Assembly: GCA_020426425.1 (NCBI GenBank)
Contig: JAGQQB010000210.1
Location: 1-6,400 of the forward strand
Direction of reading: 5' to 3'
DNA: 6,400 nucleotides
Source: Planctomycetaceae bacterium
GTDB taxonomy: Bacteria; Planctomycetota; Planctomycetia; Planctomycetales; Planctomycetaceae
The notes beneath the pieces were generated by a model, which saw only the letters and a list, made by a program, of their open reading frames with translations, did not search any database and had not been told where the DNA came from. Within the stretch, counting starts at the first letter, position 1. Each line of letters opens with the position of its first letter. The translations under genes were made by a program, and so were the position numbers. Below, one piece after another: positions 5,384 through 6,400 of this stretch.

Positions 5384-6088
5384 ATGACCTTTCCCGACGA
5401 ACCTCTCGATTTGCTGGTCGTCGCACCGCATCCTGATGACGCCGAGATCAGTGTTGCCGGAACGATTCTATTGTCGCTGGCGCAAGGGCAGCGGGTCGGG
5501 GTGCTTGAATTGACCGATGGGGAACCGACTCCGCGTGGGACGATTGAGCGGCGTGCGGCAGAGACTGAGGCGGCGACCAGCGTGCTCGGACTGACGTGGC
5601 GTGGGCAGCTGGAACTTCCAAATCGTCGGCTGGAAAACGATCTGCACGCGCGTCGGCAACTCGCCAGTGTGTTTCGCCAGACGCGTCCACAAATCATTCT
5701 TGCTCCATACTGGGACGACGCCCATCCTGATCACGTCGCCGCGAGCGCGTTGTGCGACGCAGCCCGGTTCTGGTCGAAACTGAGCCGGTCCGACATCCCC
5801 GGCGAGCCATACCATCCTCCCCGGATTTACTACTACTGGAGTATCCACCTGCGGATTCACCCGCAACCGAAGTTCGTGCTCGACATCTCCACCCACATGG
5901 AACAGAAGCTCGAAGCAATTCGCTGCTACGAGAGCCAACTCGAAGGCCGTAGCGAGGAATTCCCGACACTGCTCGATGACATCCGCGACCGGGCCCGATA
6001 CTGGGGCTGGACAATTGGAGCCGCCTACGGTGAACCGTTCGGCGGTCGGGAGGAAGTCGCCATCAGCGATCTGCGGCATCTGGGGTGA
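5384..6088 (+). CDS. PIG-L/LmbE family zinc deacetylase, BshB1-like
   Basis: The 234-residue protein is predicted to remove an acetyl group from an N-acetylglucosamine-type sugar in the cytoplasm. Zinc-site motifs are intact: HPDDAE at residues 16-21 (His16 and Asp19 as ligands, Asp18 as likely general base) and HPDH at 114-117 (His117 as third ligand). Other family blocks are LTDGEPTPRGT (43-53), RAAETEAATSVLG (57-69), LPNRRLEN (78-85) and FVLDIS plus a following KLEAIRCYESQ helix. This arrangement matches BshB1, which deacetylates GlcNAc-malate in bacillithiol synthesis, but neither bshA nor bshC is in the window, so the substrate is left open. Length is normal. The ATG has no Shine-Dalgarno; the bases before it are a pyrimidine-rich CCTCCCTCC. 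It is divergent from the methyltransferase with a 180-bp spacer, and 131 bp precede the next rightward gene. Confidence 0.9.
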   Translation: MTFPDEPLDLLVVAPHPDDAEISVAGTILLSLAQGQRVGVLELTDGEPTPRGTIERRAAETEAATSVLGLTWRGQLELPNRRLENDLHARRQLASVFRQTRPQIILAPYWDDAHPDHVAASALCDAARFWSKLSRSDIPGEPYHPPRIYYYWSIHLRIHPQPKFVLDISTHMEQKLEAIRCYESQLEGRSEEFPTLLDDIRDRARYWGWTIGAAYGEPFGGREEVAISDLRHLG

Positions 6089-6096
6089 GATTCGGT

Positions 6097-6124
6097 CGAG
6101 AGGCTAGAGACGAGGGACTAGAGA
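6097..6124 (+). repeat. Two-copy 14-bp tandem repeat after the deacetylase gene
   Basis: CGAGAGGCTAGAGA (6097-6110) and CGAGGGACTAGAGA (6111-6124) match at 12 of 14 positions. The repeat starts 8 bp after the deacetylase stop in the 131-bp gap before the next gene. It is purine-rich with a CTAGAGA core and no hairpin potential worth noting. Its role is unknown. Confidence 0.6.
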
Positions 6125-6219
6125 GTCGCAAGTTGATCATCGATGTACGAACTGCCACGCCCAGATCGGAAGGGCCGTGCTACCCGCTAACTACTTTTCG
6201 TTACCCACGCCCTGCCAAC

Positions 6220-6400
6220 ATGCCCACTTTCGATGAACTCGTGGCCTCTCGTCGCGCCTGGAACGAGACCGTGCTCAAGCCGTGGTGTCAGTCTGCGTCG
6301 AGAAAAGAGTTGCGTCTGGCCGCTCAGGAGTGGCTCGACATCGCTGGTCGAGCAGCGCCGGAGTTTACGTTATGGCCTTGGGCGTGGAGTCGTTTCCCAG
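6220..6400 (+). CDS. Unrecognised protein, N-terminal 60 residues only
   Basis: The frame opens at ATG 6220 and runs off the window without a stop. It begins MPTFDELVASRRAWNETVLK and continues with a charged, tryptophan-rich helical-looking stretch: seven Trp in 60 residues, including WPWAWSRF near the end. No signal peptide, membrane segment or known motif is visible in this part, and I cannot name a family. Support for coding is the open frame, codon choice like that of its neighbours and a plausible soluble protein composition. There is no clear Shine-Dalgarno, as for the deacetylase upstream on the same strand. An earlier in-frame start is not needed to explain the sequence. It may share a transcript with the deacetylase across the 131-bp gap, but nothing shows this. 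Confidence 0.6.
   Translation, partial: MPTFDELVASRRAWNETVLKPWCQSASRKELRLAAQEWLDIAGRAAPEFTLWPWAWSRFP

Noticed and set aside
5287..5697. Leftward 136-residue frame antisense to the deacetylase start
   Set aside because: Cysteine-, arginine- and serine-rich shadow of a gene with intact zinc-site motifs.
6163..6172. AGATCGGAAG, identical to the first ten bases of a common sequencing adapter
   Set aside because: The match stops after ten bases and the flanks continue as normal sequence, so chance is the simpler explanation.
6154..6180. Possible terminator hairpin after the deacetylase (GCCACGCCC / GGGCCGTGC)
   Set aside because: The arms mismatch at several positions and no T-run follows.
1..6400. 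Defence island, mobile element, CRISPR array or attachment site
   Set aside because: No transposase, integrase, toxin, nuclease operon or spaced repeat was found; the lone methyltransferase is flanked by ordinary genes.

Overview
The window looks like an ordinary stretch of a moderately GC-rich bacterial chromosome, most likely from a planctomycete. That assignment is an inference from the style of the proteins and their neighbours (YchF, a single-domain YqgE, a PIG-L deacetylase and a methyltransferase with a long C-terminal extension) and from the sparse Shine-Dalgarno sites. Nothing in the window proves it. I see no rRNA, tRNA, CRISPR array, transposase or integrase.

Layout, left to right. 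The 3' three-quarters of the conserved ATPase/GTPase gene ychF enters from the left on the + strand. It meets, tail to tail with an 11-bp overlap, a leftward family 2 glycosyltransferase whose last ~80 residues are low complexity. Upstream of the glycosyltransferase, also leftward, come a 247-bp gap with two perfect hairpins, a small single-pass membrane protein with a good ribosome binding site, and yqgE (UPF0301/AlgH family), whose stop-codon region is duplicated as a 16-bp tandem repeat. Next, still leftward, is a 610-residue DNA methyltransferase. A 180-bp divergent spacer with complementary segments follows. Then come a rightward PIG-L/LmbE-type zinc deacetylase resembling BshB1 and the first 60 codons of an unrecognised rightward gene.

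The methyltransferase is the most interesting object. It carries a permuted beta-class catalytic core (DPPF motif IV before DPFSGSATT motif I), a probable target-recognition insert with an internal duplication, a linker holding two copies of a ~45-residue module, and a C-terminal GIY-YIG nuclease fold. In that fold the expected catalytic glutamate reads as glutamine. This suggests either a decayed restriction-modification fusion or a methyltransferase that uses a dead nuclease domain for DNA binding. No separate restriction endonuclease or specificity gene lies nearby.

The genes do not form an obvious single pathway. ychF and yqgE are conserved housekeeping-type genes. The glycosyltransferase and the deacetylase are probably accessory sugar or cofactor metabolism. 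The methyltransferase stands alone. The leftward genes are separated by 79 to 247 bp, so tight co-transcription is not evident.
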